Assembly: GCA_964482435.1 (NCBI GenBank)
Contig: CAYZXL010000043.1
Coordinates: forward strand, 1-39,774
Direction: 5' to 3'
DNA from: CAYZXL01 sp964482435
Lineage (GTDB): Bacteria; Auribacterota; JABMQX01
Length of the DNA stretch: 39,774 bases
Made by a program: the position numbers and the translations under genes. Below, piece after piece: positions 1-8,324 of the stretch. A model generated the notes under the pieces. It searched no databases, was not told where the DNA came from, and saw only the letters and a program-made list of their open reading frames with translations. The stretch's first letter is position 1; each line of letters starts with the position of its first letter.

Positions 1-2
1 CC

Positions 3-539
3 CCCCCCCCCCACCCTTATCTCGGCGTTTTCTCCAAGGGAGGCAAGGTGGCGACCAGCTGGGCAGCCAACGAGCCGTTCGTCGGAACTCTCTACAGCAT
101 CGAGAGGAACGGGATCGGAGCTCGCGAGTGGCAACTCGAAGAGGCTACCCTCTCCCATGGCGACGCGGGCCTCGAGACGATGCTGCGCTTCGAGAAAGCC
201 AAGATATTCCGAAAAGGCAAAATGCTCGACAAAGCCGCCGAAGAGCTGAAGAAGATTATCGAGCAAAACGTCTCTGATGTTACCACGCACGCGGCCCGAC
301 TGACCCTCATCGAGATTTTGGTCGAGCAGAAGAAAAACCGCGACGCCATCGCCGAATTCGAGAAGATTCTCTCCACCGCCAAGGATGCCCGCTCGAAAAG
401 GGACGCCCTTTACGGTATAATCAACCTCTCGGACGACGACCCCGAAGCAAAGGCTCGAACGATTGACCGTCTCATGGAAAAACTGAAGGAGAACCCGATC
501 GAGAAGACCGAGGAGACGGGCCCGCCTGCGGCCTTCTGA
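3..539 (+). CDS. C-terminal part of a TPR-like helical repeat protein (5' truncated)
   Basis: The reading frame is open from the first bases of the window, so this is the tail of a longer gene. An internal GTG at position 48 is not a convincing start, because the codons before it read naturally into the protein (YLGVFSKGGK) and there is no clear ribosome binding site. About 175 residues are visible. The central part is amphipathic alpha helix of the tetratricopeptide type (phrases such as DKAAEELKKIIEQ and DAIAEFEKIL about 40 residues apart), which usually forms protein-protein contacts. The end is charged and probably disordered. The first twelve bases are all C, which may be an assembly end artefact. 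Function is not recognisable. It lies about 100 bases upstream of a lipoprotein gene on the same strand and may share its transcript. Confidence 0.7.
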   Translation, partial: PPPHPYLGVFSKGGKVATSWAANEPFVGTLYSIERNGIGAREWQLEEATLSHGDAGLETMLRFEKAKIFRKGKMLDKAAEELKKIIEQNVSDVTTHAARLTLIEILVEQKKNRDAIAEFEKILSTAKDARSKRDALYGIINLSDDDPEAKARTIDRLMEKLKENPIEKTEETGPPAAF

Positions 540-642
540 CGGGCAGGCAGGGTTCTGCACTCAATGAACTGACCGACGTCTGAGAACAGGAACCGGAAAA
601 GACGACAATGAAGAGCGCAACAGTCGTGATTGGAGCTGTGAG

Positions 643-1569
643 GTGAAGATTACATTGATGAAATGTCTGCGGGTGGGTCTCGCGGCAGCAGGCGTCCTTG
701 CACTTTCTGGCTGCCGAAATGAAGACCTCGACAGCCGTCTCCTGGACATTGCCCTCAGACAGGAGAAGCAGGAGCGGGAGATTGGCCGAATAGCCCGGAA
801 GGTCGAGGGCATCGAACGCACTATCAATGAAATACACAGCTTGGCTCAGAAAGGCTCCTCGGGTTCCGGGGAAGGAGCACCTGCCGTGGATTTCAGAAGC
901 ACCGCCGAGTACGAGAAGATGGCCGCGGCAATATCCGCCATTCAGCAGCAGTCGAACATCACGCGGAGCGAAGTCGCCCAGACAAAAGAGGCGCTCGAAA
1001 AGCAGCCTGAGTTGCCGATGCACGGGCTGCCAATGGTCTCCACTTTGGGCAACCGCGGGGAGCTCAGCGATAAGCTTGACTCAATCGTTCAGAAGTTCGC
1101 CGAGACGGTGGGCGACCCATCCCTCAGGCAAAGCCTTACGGCCGACGTCGAGCAGCTCAAGGTGGAACTGTCTGATGAGCGGCCAGCAGGGGAGTCGTAC
1201 CAGCAACTCGTTGCCGACCTCACCCAGAAGGTGGAGAGTGAGAAAAACGAAGAACTGCGGGAGTGGGGCGAGACATGCCTGAAGGCCCTGGAGTCCGCCT
1301 CTGAAGACAACCTCGCAAGAAGATTTCAGGAGGCAACGGATTTCCAGAACGCTCTCCGTTTGAGGGACCTCGTAAACAGCCACAATATACCGCAAGATGT
1401 GCTGAGAGACCTCGGGCTCGACACGTTGGACTTGACGCGAACCAACGACGCGGGGACGGGAGGAGAGACGATGCGAATCCCAGCGATAGGAATATCGCCA
1501 CAAGGACGGCCCTCTCTGCGCGGCGCGTACTCCTTCAGACCGGCAAGGCCTACCGAGGCGAATCAGTAG
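643..1569 (+). CDS. Coiled-coil lipoprotein of unknown function
   Basis: The 308-residue product starts with a short basic segment, a hydrophobic stretch and the lipobox LSGC (Cys about residue 24), so it should be cleaved by signal peptidase II and anchored by lipid in a membrane. I chose the GTG at 643 because GGAG lies 7 bases before it; the ATG at 658 is the alternative and would give the same mature protein. Residues about 30-70 and 85-120 are heptad-like and Glu/Lys/Gln rich, suggesting a coiled coil similar in feel to Lpp or YbgF N-termini, and the rest is helical and charged with a low-complexity tail. A 12-codon open frame (608-646, AGGAA in front) ends on the GTG and could couple translation. 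No enzyme motif is visible and I do not recognise the family. Confidence 0.75.
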   Translation: MKITLMKCLRVGLAAAGVLALSGCRNEDLDSRLLDIALRQEKQEREIGRIARKVEGIERTINEIHSLAQKGSSGSGEGAPAVDFRSTAEYEKMAAAISAIQQQSNITRSEVAQTKEALEKQPELPMHGLPMVSTLGNRGELSDKLDSIVQKFAETVGDPSLRQSLTADVEQLKVELSDERPAGESYQQLVADLTQKVESEKNEELREWGETCLKALESASEDNLARRFQEATDFQNALRLRDLVNSHNIPQDVLRDLGLDTLDLTRTNDAGTGGETMRIPAIGISPQGRPSLRGAYSFRPARPTEANQ

Positions 1570-1860
1570 AAGACGCACCTTCGGGCGAAGTTTTCACCAG
1601 GCTAATCGGCGAGCCGGCACTCTGCCAATCTCCGTGGGTGGCCTTGCGCGTGGCATTGTGTATCCTGCGTGGTCGCCTCCGGAAAATCATCCGATGGTTC
1701 GCGCTCCCTGGAGCACCGTCGCGGTCGGACCAATGAGAGTTGACGATGGTCCCTCTCCCCCAGAAACCGGCGGCTGATCTCCTCCCCACATCCGTTTCGC
1801 CGCGCCTCCGGCAATGGCGTCAGGAAGCTGTCAAGCCAACTCGCCCTTGCGCAATCCTGT

Positions 1861-1879
1861 GAGACCTTCGGGTCTTTCT
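1861..1879 (+). terminator. Possible terminator-like UUCG hairpin
   Basis: A five-pair stem AGACC/GGTCT encloses a TTCG tetraloop and is followed by TTTCT. The tetraloop is a very stable type, but the stem is short, the U-tract is weak, and it is 290 bases beyond the nearest plus-strand stop codon. Confidence 0.25.
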
Positions 1880-1978
1880 ATGACCGCCTGTCTCCAACTC
1901 CCTCACCCGCGACCATGAAGCCGCCGCGTTGAGCGCCCCCTGAGCGCCAGGTCAAACAGTCCCCTTGAAACACAAAAA

Positions 1979-2042
1979 GAGGATCGCTCCGAAAGAACGA
2001 GGTAACGGGGATCAAGTTTATAGAGGGGCTGGAGCGATCCTC
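1979..2042. repeat. Perfect 12-bp inverted repeat with 40-base spacer
   Basis: GAGGATCGCTCC at 1979-1990 is the exact reverse complement of GGAGCGATCCTC at 2031-2042. The spacer of 40 bases is not itself palindromic. It is far from any gene start. It could be a structured RNA, a mobile-element end pair or a protein-binding site; the sequence alone does not decide. Confidence 0.5.
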
Positions 2043-2402
2043 GTTGTTTAGTGCTCATTCTGCCACTTGCCGAACGCCTGTCAAGGGGAAAAATCTGAAA
2101 CCGTATCCGCGCGCTCATGGGTGACAGAGGTCGCAGAGAAGAAGCCAAAAGTTGGGCAGAATAGCAGGATGGACCGGATAATCCCGAAAATCCCGTTGGT
2201 CCTCTCTGACATTCCTCCACCCTGAAAATGACCGTTACGCGGTCACCATTCGGACCGGAACCATTTCCCGCAAAGCCGTGAAGGACGCAAAGGAGCAACC
2301 CCCGTGAATTCCTGGCGTCTTAGTACACGTCTTCGCAAATACAGTGACGAACCAGACGCGCCCGCGCGACGCGGGAGAACCTCTTCTGAGCGGCACTGTG
2401 TC

Positions 2403-2522
2403 CTGCCGGGCTTCAGCCGGCAGTTTCCCTTAGCCACCGTCTTCAGGCGGTGGCATCAGAGTCGCGCGACTTCCAGTCTGGAGCCGGCTTTAGCCGGGCT
2501 TCTTGATGACGGGATTCATCCG
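2403..2522 (+). repeat. TTYA-loop hairpin repeat, copy A (diverged)
   Basis: Three GC-rich hairpins stand in a row, each with a TTCA or TTTA loop core: 2403-2423 (CTGCCGG arm), 2433-2454 (GCCACCG/CGGTGGC) and 2483-2499 (GCCGGC, TTTA). They end in GGGATTCATCCG. The order and the tail match the better preserved copies at 17513, 24345 and 26961, so it belongs to the same family. The head segment GGGTGCGGCTG is not present here. Confidence 0.7.
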
Positions 2523-2757
2523 AAGAACACGTCACCGTATTTATGAATGGGAGCACTTAGCGTCTTGGCGAGAGAAAAGGCGGTTGATAGGAGCATTTTC
2601 ATGGTCTCCGGGTGTGCGAAGCTCATGAGCGACTGCGGTGCCCGCGTACTCCGCCGTGAGTCCCCCGTGACGGACGAATTACCCGAGACCTTTGTCGCCC
2701 GCTGCCTCCGCGAGAGCTGTGTGCTCAGCCTTGAGGGCTTCGCACACGTGTCCCCTC

Positions 2758-3774
2758 TCATTTGTCGGAGATATAGCCCAGCCTCCGCTTCGCATCCTCA
2801 ATAAGCGCCTCGATCTCCTCAGCCGTCGGTTCCCGGTCCGTCCATTGTCCCGAAGGATACAAAGGTTGACGATACGCCGGGTAGGCCTCCGTGCGAAGCT
2901 GAGCGAGCATCTGGTGCGCCTTTCTCGTGGCCCGCTCATGCCGAAGCATGTCAACGTCAATCGGCGCGACGATGATTTTCTCTCCTGGCCCCGGGTCAGC
3001 CTGGGCGAGAATCCGCCCGTCATAGTCCACAATCATGCTTCCCCCGGGCCAGGAGAACGGCGGATAATTCCTCAGGCTTGCTCCCTGGTTAGCTGCAACA
3101 ACATAGGCGATATTCTCCAGCGCCCTGCATCGGTTCACTACCGTCCACCAATCCATCGGGGGCGTCGCGCCCCAGGGGTCCATGTAAGCCGAGACGCGAA
3201 CCAGTATCTCCGCGCCGTTCGCGACGAGTTGTCTGAGGACTTCTGGAAAAAGCCAGTCGTAGCATATCGCGCAGCCGATGTTGCCGATAGGCGTCCTGGC
3301 GACGGGAAAAAGCTCTTCGTCGTACCCGTTGAGGTCGTGCGGACTGGCATGGAGCTCCCAGGGAAGCCAGGGATTCACCTTCCTGTATCTGTATAGGATG
3401 CCCTCTGAACCTACCAGGCAGGTTGTGTTGAATACGGCCTTCGGCCATTCTGGATCGCTCTCGAGGAACGTGCCCGTCTGGATGTAAACTCCATATTCTT
3501 TCGCTTTGGCGGCGTATCGCTCCGTGTGTTCGTTAGGGATGGGGATGGCAAGCTTCTCTCGCAATTCTCTGGCACTTCGATAGATGGGCGCCGCATGGGC
3601 AAACTCCGGAAACGCAAGCAACTTCACCGGCAGAAATGGCGAATATCCTTCCACAGCCATGTCAATCATCTCGAGCATCCGGTCTGTGCGCTTTTTGATT
3701 TCCTGCCGGGTCTTCGCGCAGGGAAAATCAACCTGACACGCCGCTGCGTAGTATTTCGTCGTTTGCTCGTTCAT
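2758..3774 (-). CDS. Nitrilase-superfamily carbon-nitrogen hydrolase
   Basis: The 338-residue protein is a cytoplasmic amidohydrolase of the nitrilase superfamily, which hydrolyses nitriles, amides or N-carbamoyl compounds through a Glu-Lys-Cys triad. All three are visible: Glu in AFPEF (about residue 64), Lys in YRKVNPW (about residue 154) and the nucleophile Cys in CAICYDW (about residue 194). It has a WWTVVNRCRALENIAYVVA segment typical of the fold. I chose the ATG at 3774, preceded by GGAAGGG seven bases upstream, over an upstream ATG at 3852 that has no such site. It follows the beta-helix gene on the same strand after a 125-base gap. Substrate cannot be told from sequence; aliphatic amidase and N-carbamoyl hydrolase are both possible. 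Confidence 0.9.
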   Translation of the reverse strand: MNEQTTKYYAAACQVDFPCAKTRQEIKKRTDRMLEMIDMAVEGYSPFLPVKLLAFPEFAHAAPIYRSARELREKLAIPIPNEHTERYAAKAKEYGVYIQTGTFLESDPEWPKAVFNTTCLVGSEGILYRYRKVNPWLPWELHASPHDLNGYDEELFPVARTPIGNIGCAICYDWLFPEVLRQLVANGAEILVRVSAYMDPWGATPPMDWWTVVNRCRALENIAYVVAANQGASLRNYPPFSWPGGSMIVDYDGRILAQADPGPGEKIIVAPIDVDMLRHERATRKAHQMLAQLRTEAYPAYRQPLYPSGQWTDREPTAEEIEALIEDAKRRLGYISDK

Positions 3775-3899
3775 CTGCGACCCTTCCAGAACGTTTATTG
3801 GGGCTTTGACATCCGGCAGGAGCATTGTGAACTTGTCTTCATGGGTTTTCAAGGTGGCGGTAGAACCGGAGGCGGGGCAGGAACGGCGCGGTCCTGCGG

Positions 3900-6794
3900 C
3901 TATTTCATGTGAACTCGATAGAATTTGGAGCGGCCGGTCGTCTCGTGGTCGGTCCAGGGGCAGACTTTGCCGGAGAAGACTTCAATCCAATCGCCCGAAT
4001 CCATGCTTTCTCTTGTCTCGACGGCGAAGGTTTCAGGAACCTCTCCGAAAACCTGGCATTCGCAAGCGCCGATGTCAATGGAGCCTTTCCATAGAAGCGT
4101 TATTGACCCGTCACCCTCCGCAAGCATGTAGTCCACTTTCCCAGACCAGCCGGGGGCGACCCTCGTGTAAACGCGCCGTAGGCCCCCATCCAGGTCGGAT
4201 GCACCGACGTCAACGCTGTTGTTGCCAGCATCAACGCAAGGAGATGCCGCGTTGAGGCGATAGTCGTACATCTCGTAGGAACTGCCCGCCTTCGCCAACT
4301 CCGAAGCGTCTCCCCAAACCGTTATCGTCGTAGCAGTATTTGAGGCGATGACGAACTGAAAAGCCTCGGCGGTATCAGGATTGACCAGGAGGCCTTTCAG
4401 AGCGTCGGGCGGCCATGAGGCCGCTGTGTCCGTGAGGGAGGTCTGCCAGGTTTTGTTATCAAAGGAGCCGTCCGCCGTCCAGTGACCGACAGGGGATGGA
4501 GGAACAACGAAAGAAGGATTGTCCGATATGTTCCCCTCGCCCGAACCGTCCCACCCTTCGATACAACAGTAAGCGGGGGCGGCCGAGCGGTACAACTGAG
4601 GGTCGAAAACGGCGCTGTTATCCCAAAGGATTGAATTGACTATACGCCCCGCGCATTGATTCATGCCCCCGCCGTTCCCCCCGACGCACCGGTTGCCGGC
4701 GATGGTGTTGTTGGCGATGGTGCCGCTGCACTTGGTCAGCCCTGCTCCTTCCGTCCCACCCCAGTTGCCCGAGACGATGTTGTTCTGGATTGTGCCGGAG
4801 CATTGAAAGAGTCCACCGCCCTCATCACCCCAGTTGCCTGAGATGACGTTGCCCTGGATTAGCCCCGTGCACTGCGCGAGCCCGCCACCCCAGGCGGCAC
4901 CATTGCGGGAGACGACGTTATCGCGGATTTCGCCGCAGTATGCAAGCCCGCCGCCAGTCCCAGCAGCGTTCCCGACAATGATGTTGCCCTCAACTGCGCC
5001 CGTGCAGCTGTGAAGTCCACCGCCTTCGTAATCGGCGTTGTTGCCCGCGATTACGTTGCCTTGTACGAGGCCGCGACAGTAGCACAGGCCCCCGCCGGTG
5101 GGCAGTCCCGGCGTGCCCCAGGCAGCCGAGTTAAGGGTAATAGTGTTGTCGAGGATTGCGCCGTCGCACTCGTACAACCCACCTCCAACACCCGAGTTAA
5201 GCATAATTGTATTCCCCACAATGATGCCGTTACAGTAGGCGAGGCCACCACCGCACCCATCAGGGTAGTCCATACCATAGGTCACGTTTTCTCTGATTAC
5301 GTTATTTCGGACCGTGGCGAGCGTGCGTTCGTCCATACTGCCGCCGTAGATTCCAGCCCCCGTGTGCGATCTGCCATTTCGGATGGTGAAGCCGGAAAGG
5401 AGGCAGGTTTCGTCTTCGGTTCCGGAAAAGGTGACCACGGAGCCCGCCTGGTTGCCGTCAATGATGGTGTTGGCGACGATGGTTGCATCGGTTGGGTCGG
5501 TGCTCCTCAGGACAACGTTCTTGCCTCCGAAAGAGACGTTCTCCATGTAAGCCCCCGGGTAAACTACGATCTCATCTCCGTGGTCTGCTTTCGAGAGAGC
5601 GGTCTGGATGGAGCGATACAGCTCGTCTTTCGTCAGGTTATGGACAAGGCTCTCCTCTGCCGCCGTGGGATTCAATCCATAGCCATACTCCCTGATATTT
5701 GGGACGAGGTCCCCGTCGGGGTCGGAGTCGGCGGTGCTTTCAAGGCCCCCGAACCAACGCACCTCCCAATCGTCTGGTAGCCCGTCGGCGTCAGCGTCGG
5801 GAGACTTAGAAGTAGCTTCCGGCGTGTTTCCATAAGCGCCCATATTGACCCGCCCGCCATCGGGCTGCGGCTCATTGGAGAAATCGGAGGAAGGGTCGCC
5901 CGCGTCTATACACGGTGACCAGGTTCTCAGATGAAAATCTCCATTTTCGGGATCAACGAAATGCGGATGGAGGGATATATTTCCCTCCCCTCCCTGGGTA
6001 AACCCCTCGATGCAAGAGTAGTCAGGGAGACTGCTCTCCCACAGTTGATCTTCACCGCCGTTTCCCCAGATGATGCAGTTGAGGATGGTGCCTTTGCACC
6101 CGACGAGCGCGGCGCCCCAACCAGAGTTACCATAGACGGTGTTGTTCCGGATTGTCCCGTTACACTGGAAGAACCCGCCACCCAGGCTGCTGCAGTAGTT
6201 CCCGACGACAATGTTGTTCTCGATCGTCCCGTCGCACGTCGAAAGGCCGCCGCCTGCCATCGTGCTATTACCGCTTATGATGTTATTCGCGACCATTCCA
6301 TCGCACGCATAGAGCCCACCGCCGTCGCCCAGGCTTCCGTTGTTGACAATCCTGTTGTTCACGATCGCGGCGTGTGTGTGAGCCCCGTAGATTCCTCCAC
6401 CGCCGAGTTCCACCATCTGTAGGCCGTTGCGGATTGTGAACCCCGACAAGGCGCATGTGGCATTCTCAGTTCCCTTGAAACTGACGGCGGCGCCCGCGTT
6501 ACTCCCATCAATGATGGTGGCCGCCACCACATCAGGGCTGAATGGATCCCTGCTGCGAAGGATAACGCTCTTGCCGCTGAACTGGATGTTCTCGAGGTAG
6601 GTGCCCTCGGCAACGATGACGGTATCGCCATCGGATGCCGGGGCAATCCCTTCCTGGATTTTTTTGAAGGCGGTTTCCCACGTTTGCCCGTTGCCGGATG
6701 CAGCCACGGACCCGTCAACGTACCAGGTTGTTGCGGGAAGCGCGACGCCGGCGCCAAGCGATAACACAATCGCCATGAGAAGAATGTTACGCAT
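3900..6794 (-). CDS. Exported protein with two parallel beta-helix domains
   Basis: The 964-residue product begins with a clear signal peptide (cleavage near ALPA) and GGGAGGGA in front of the ATG at 6794. Two right-handed parallel beta-helix (NosD/pectate-lyase-like) domains, at about 25-325 and 385-760, share the same beginning (GDTVIVAEGTYLEN versus GDEIVVYPGAYMEN, then LSGFTIRNG), so one is a duplicate of the other. Turns repeat about every 22 residues as GGGL..C.G.I.NN.I.GN, with four Cys-bearing turns in the first domain and nine in the second. A linker holds Asp-rich calcium-type repeats (DADADGLPDDWE, DSDPDGD). Near residue 760-850 lies a WTADGSFDNKTWQTSLTDTA-type insert. The C-terminus ends FYRVHMK. 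It is likely cell-surface or secreted and may bind or act on polysaccharide; no catalytic residues can be assigned. Confidence 0.9.
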   Translation of the reverse strand: MRNILLMAIVLSLGAGVALPATTWYVDGSVAASGNGQTWETAFKKIQEGIAPASDGDTVIVAEGTYLENIQFSGKSVILRSRDPFSPDVVAATIIDGSNAGAAVSFKGTENATCALSGFTIRNGLQMVELGGGGIYGAHTHAAIVNNRIVNNGSLGDGGGLYACDGMVANNIISGNSTMAGGGLSTCDGTIENNIVVGNYCSSLGGGFFQCNGTIRNNTVYGNSGWGAALVGCKGTILNCIIWGNGGEDQLWESSLPDYSCIEGFTQGGEGNISLHPHFVDPENGDFHLRTWSPCIDAGDPSSDFSNEPQPDGGRVNMGAYGNTPEATSKSPDADADGLPDDWEVRWFGGLESTADSDPDGDLVPNIREYGYGLNPTAAEESLVHNLTKDELYRSIQTALSKADHGDEIVVYPGAYMENVSFGGKNVVLRSTDPTDATIVANTIIDGNQAGSVVTFSGTEDETCLLSGFTIRNGRSHTGAGIYGGSMDERTLATVRNNVIRENVTYGMDYPDGCGGGLAYCNGIIVGNTIMLNSGVGGGLYECDGAILDNTITLNSAAWGTPGLPTGGGLCYCRGLVQGNVIAGNNADYEGGGLHSCTGAVEGNIIVGNAAGTGGGLAYCGEIRDNVVSRNGAAWGGGLAQCTGLIQGNVISGNWGDEGGGLFQCSGTIQNNIVSGNWGGTEGAGLTKCSGTIANNTIAGNRCVGGNGGGMNQCAGRIVNSILWDNSAVFDPQLYRSAAPAYCCIEGWDGSGEGNISDNPSFVVPPSPVGHWTADGSFDNKTWQTSLTDTAASWPPDALKGLLVNPDTAEAFQFVIASNTATTITVWGDASELAKAGSSYEMYDYRLNAASPCVDAGNNSVDVGASDLDGGLRRVYTRVAPGWSGKVDYMLAEGDGSITLLWKGSIDIGACECQVFGEVPETFAVETRESMDSGDWIEVFSGKVCPWTDHETTGRSKFYRVHMK

Positions 6795-7234
6795 TTCCGT
6801 CCCTCCCCTCAGCAGTCGTACGTCGTTTGTCTTGGCTGGCCTCCCGGGTAGAGACTCAGCCAGCACACTGCCGAATTTACCAAATGAGCCACGCAACAGG
6901 AAATAGAAAAAGAGGCCGCGGCGTAACACCCCGGTGACGGGTGGGGACGAGCATGTAAAAGGACCCCCGGGCCGTGCGCGCCCTTGCGTGGCATCCCGCC
7001 CTTGGTCCCGCCGTAGGCGGGATGGAATATCATGGGCAAGATGCCCGTGCTACCGCAGAACTCGCATCTCGATCCTGTGGGGACGATACCCGCAGACCGA
7101 CCCGAGGGTGAGCCACGACGTCGAGGGGATTTTGCGGACAGGCTGGGTGGCCGTTGTTGCAGTGGCTCTGTGCGGCCAGGGTGGTAGTAAGGTGGCAGTC
7201 TCTGGTCGTGACCTATTCCAGACGCAGCAGGCGC
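6795..7234. other. Intergenic region with hairpins between por operon and beta-helix gene
   Basis: No gene is seen in these 440 bases. They contain the hairpin pair at 7006-7049 and the 5' region of the beta-helix gene. I found no strong promoter; a TTCCTG/TAAATT pair with 17-base spacing on the minus strand near 6880 is weak. Confidence 0.5.
7006..7049. repeat. Two short-loop hairpins (TCY-loop family)
   Basis: TCCCGCC/GGCGGGA (7006-7022) closes on a GTA loop. The second stem, 7031-7049, pairs CATGGGCA with TGCCCGTG (one T.G pair) around AGA. The AGA loop is the reverse complement of the TCT loop at 39399-39417, so this is the same family in the other orientation. Downstream of the por operon it may also stabilise or end transcripts. 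Confidence 0.6.
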
Positions 7235-8194
7235 TTACTCTCTGGGAGGCTCGGCGCCGGGCTTGGCTTCAGATTCGCCGCAGAGGAACAGGAGCTCTTC
7301 CCATCGACGGTCAATATCCTTCTGGATTTCCTCGAGCAGCAGCTTGTTCTCCGGCTTCAAAAGATGCTGGAAACGCCTTTGAGGCTTGAGCCATTCCTCA
7401 ATCGGCACGTACTTCTTCGGCTTGTGGTTCAGCTTCCATTTGCCGTACTCGACCTCGTAGAGCGGCCAGAAGCGAGTCTCCACGGCGAGCTTCGTTATCT
7501 CCAGCGAGCCTTCCGGAGCGCACCGCCATCCTCGGAAACACGACGACAGGATATTGATGAACTTCGGTCCCTTTATCTCCAACGCCTTCTGGACCTTCCC
7601 CATCAAGTCGTTCCAGCGGTCGGGCGTTGACTGCGCGACGTACGGAATCCCGTGAGCCGCCATGATCTTGGTCAGGTCCTTCCGGTACTGCGTTTTTCCG
7701 GGGACAACCTCCCCTGCCGGAGAAGTGGACGTCGCCGCTCCTCTCGGCGTCGAGCCGGACCGCTGAATTCCCGTGTTCATATACGCCTCGTTGTCGTAGC
7801 AGACGTACAGCATGTCGTGCCCGCGCTCCATCGCTCCCGAAAGAGCCTGCAATCCGATGTCGTACGTCCCACCATCGCCCCCGAATGCGATGAACTTGAT
7901 TTCCTTGTCAATCTTCCCTTGCTTCTTGAGGGAGTTGTAGGCCGCCTCGACTCCGCTCATCACCGCCGCCGAGTTCTCGAACGCGCAGTGGATGTACGGA
8001 ACTCGCCACGCCGAATAGGGGAAAATCGTCGTCGCCACCTCAAGGCACCCTGTCGCAAACGAAATCACCAGCGGCTGGTCAACCGCCATGAGCACTTCCT
8101 TGATCGCGATGATGCTCCCGCAGGCGGCACAGCAACGATGTCCTGGCGCCACGAGGCTCTGTTTATGCGAAAGCTTCTTCAACGAAATCGCCAT
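7235..8194 (-). CDS. porB: 2-oxoacid:ferredoxin oxidoreductase, beta subunit (TPP-binding)
   Basis: The 319-residue protein is the thiamine-diphosphate-binding subunit that, with the other three Por chains, oxidatively decarboxylates a 2-oxoacid to acyl-CoA and reduces ferredoxin, or does the reverse. The TPP motif GGDGGTYDIGLQ and the downstream DNEAYMNTG metal-site segment are present, as are the cluster Cys residues in GHRCCAACG near the N-terminus and a later Cys in SSCFRGWRC. The start at ATG 8194 has AGGAGG eleven bases before it; in-frame codons further upstream belong to repeat DNA. It is last in a porC-D-A-B order, the Thermotoga-type arrangement, and 130 bases of repeat DNA separate it from porA. 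Pyruvate is the most likely substrate, but a branched-chain or 2-oxoglutarate enzyme cannot be excluded. Confidence 0.92.
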   Translation of the reverse strand: MAISLKKLSHKQSLVAPGHRCCAACGSIIAIKEVLMAVDQPLVISFATGCLEVATTIFPYSAWRVPYIHCAFENSAAVMSGVEAAYNSLKKQGKIDKEIKFIAFGGDGGTYDIGLQALSGAMERGHDMLYVCYDNEAYMNTGIQRSGSTPRGAATSTSPAGEVVPGKTQYRKDLTKIMAAHGIPYVAQSTPDRWNDLMGKVQKALEIKGPKFINILSSCFRGWRCAPEGSLEITKLAVETRFWPLYEVEYGKWKLNHKPKKYVPIEEWLKPQRRFQHLLKPENKLLLEEIQKDIDRRWEELLFLCGESEAKPGAEPPRE

Positions 8195-8218
8195 TTCTCG
8201 TTTCCTCCTGTTATTTCC

Positions 8219-8302
8219 ACCGCCGAGTCCGCGAAGCACGCGAAGCAAGAGGTTAACTCGGTCCTCTTTCTCCCCTCTGCGTGCTCTGCGCTCTCTGCGG
8301 TT
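8219..8302. repeat. Short tandem GC/GA heptad-like repeats between porA and porB
   Basis: The minus strand reads two runs of degenerate seven-to-eight base units: AACCGCAGAGAGCGCAGAG and a CGCGAAG/CGCGTGC-type run. Units of this kind (CGCAGA-like) are a widely seen intergenic repeat in environmental bacterial genomes. They fill most of the porA-porB gap. Confidence 0.6.
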
Positions 8303-8324
8303 CATTCTTTTCTGATGCTGCCAC

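Larger units (their letters stand above)
1570..2757. other. Long non-coding interval (about 1.2 kb)
   Basis: No credible gene is seen on either strand; the open frames here are short, have no ribosome binding sites and show arginine/serine-rich shadow composition. It holds a small UUCG-tetraloop hairpin at 1861-1879 (stem AGACC/GGTCT, followed by TTTC), a perfect 12-base inverted repeat at 1979-2042 and a copy of the TTYA-loop hairpin repeat at 2403-2522, all listed separately. The lipoprotein gene and the amidohydrolase gene converge on it, so it may also hold their 3' ends. Confidence 0.6.

Noticed and set aside
1602..1814. A transposase remnant in the 1.2-kb gap
   Set aside because: Short arginine-rich frames only; no DDE or HTH motif and no inverted-repeat pair bounding them.
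2692..3396. A 234-codon plus-strand frame antisense to the amidohydrolase
   Set aside because: The minus-strand gene has an intact catalytic triad; this frame has no recognisable domain and no ribosome binding site.
5010..5780. A 256-codon plus-strand frame rich in Val/Asp
   Set aside because: Antisense of the regular beta-helix repeats, which makes it look repetitive; no start signal.
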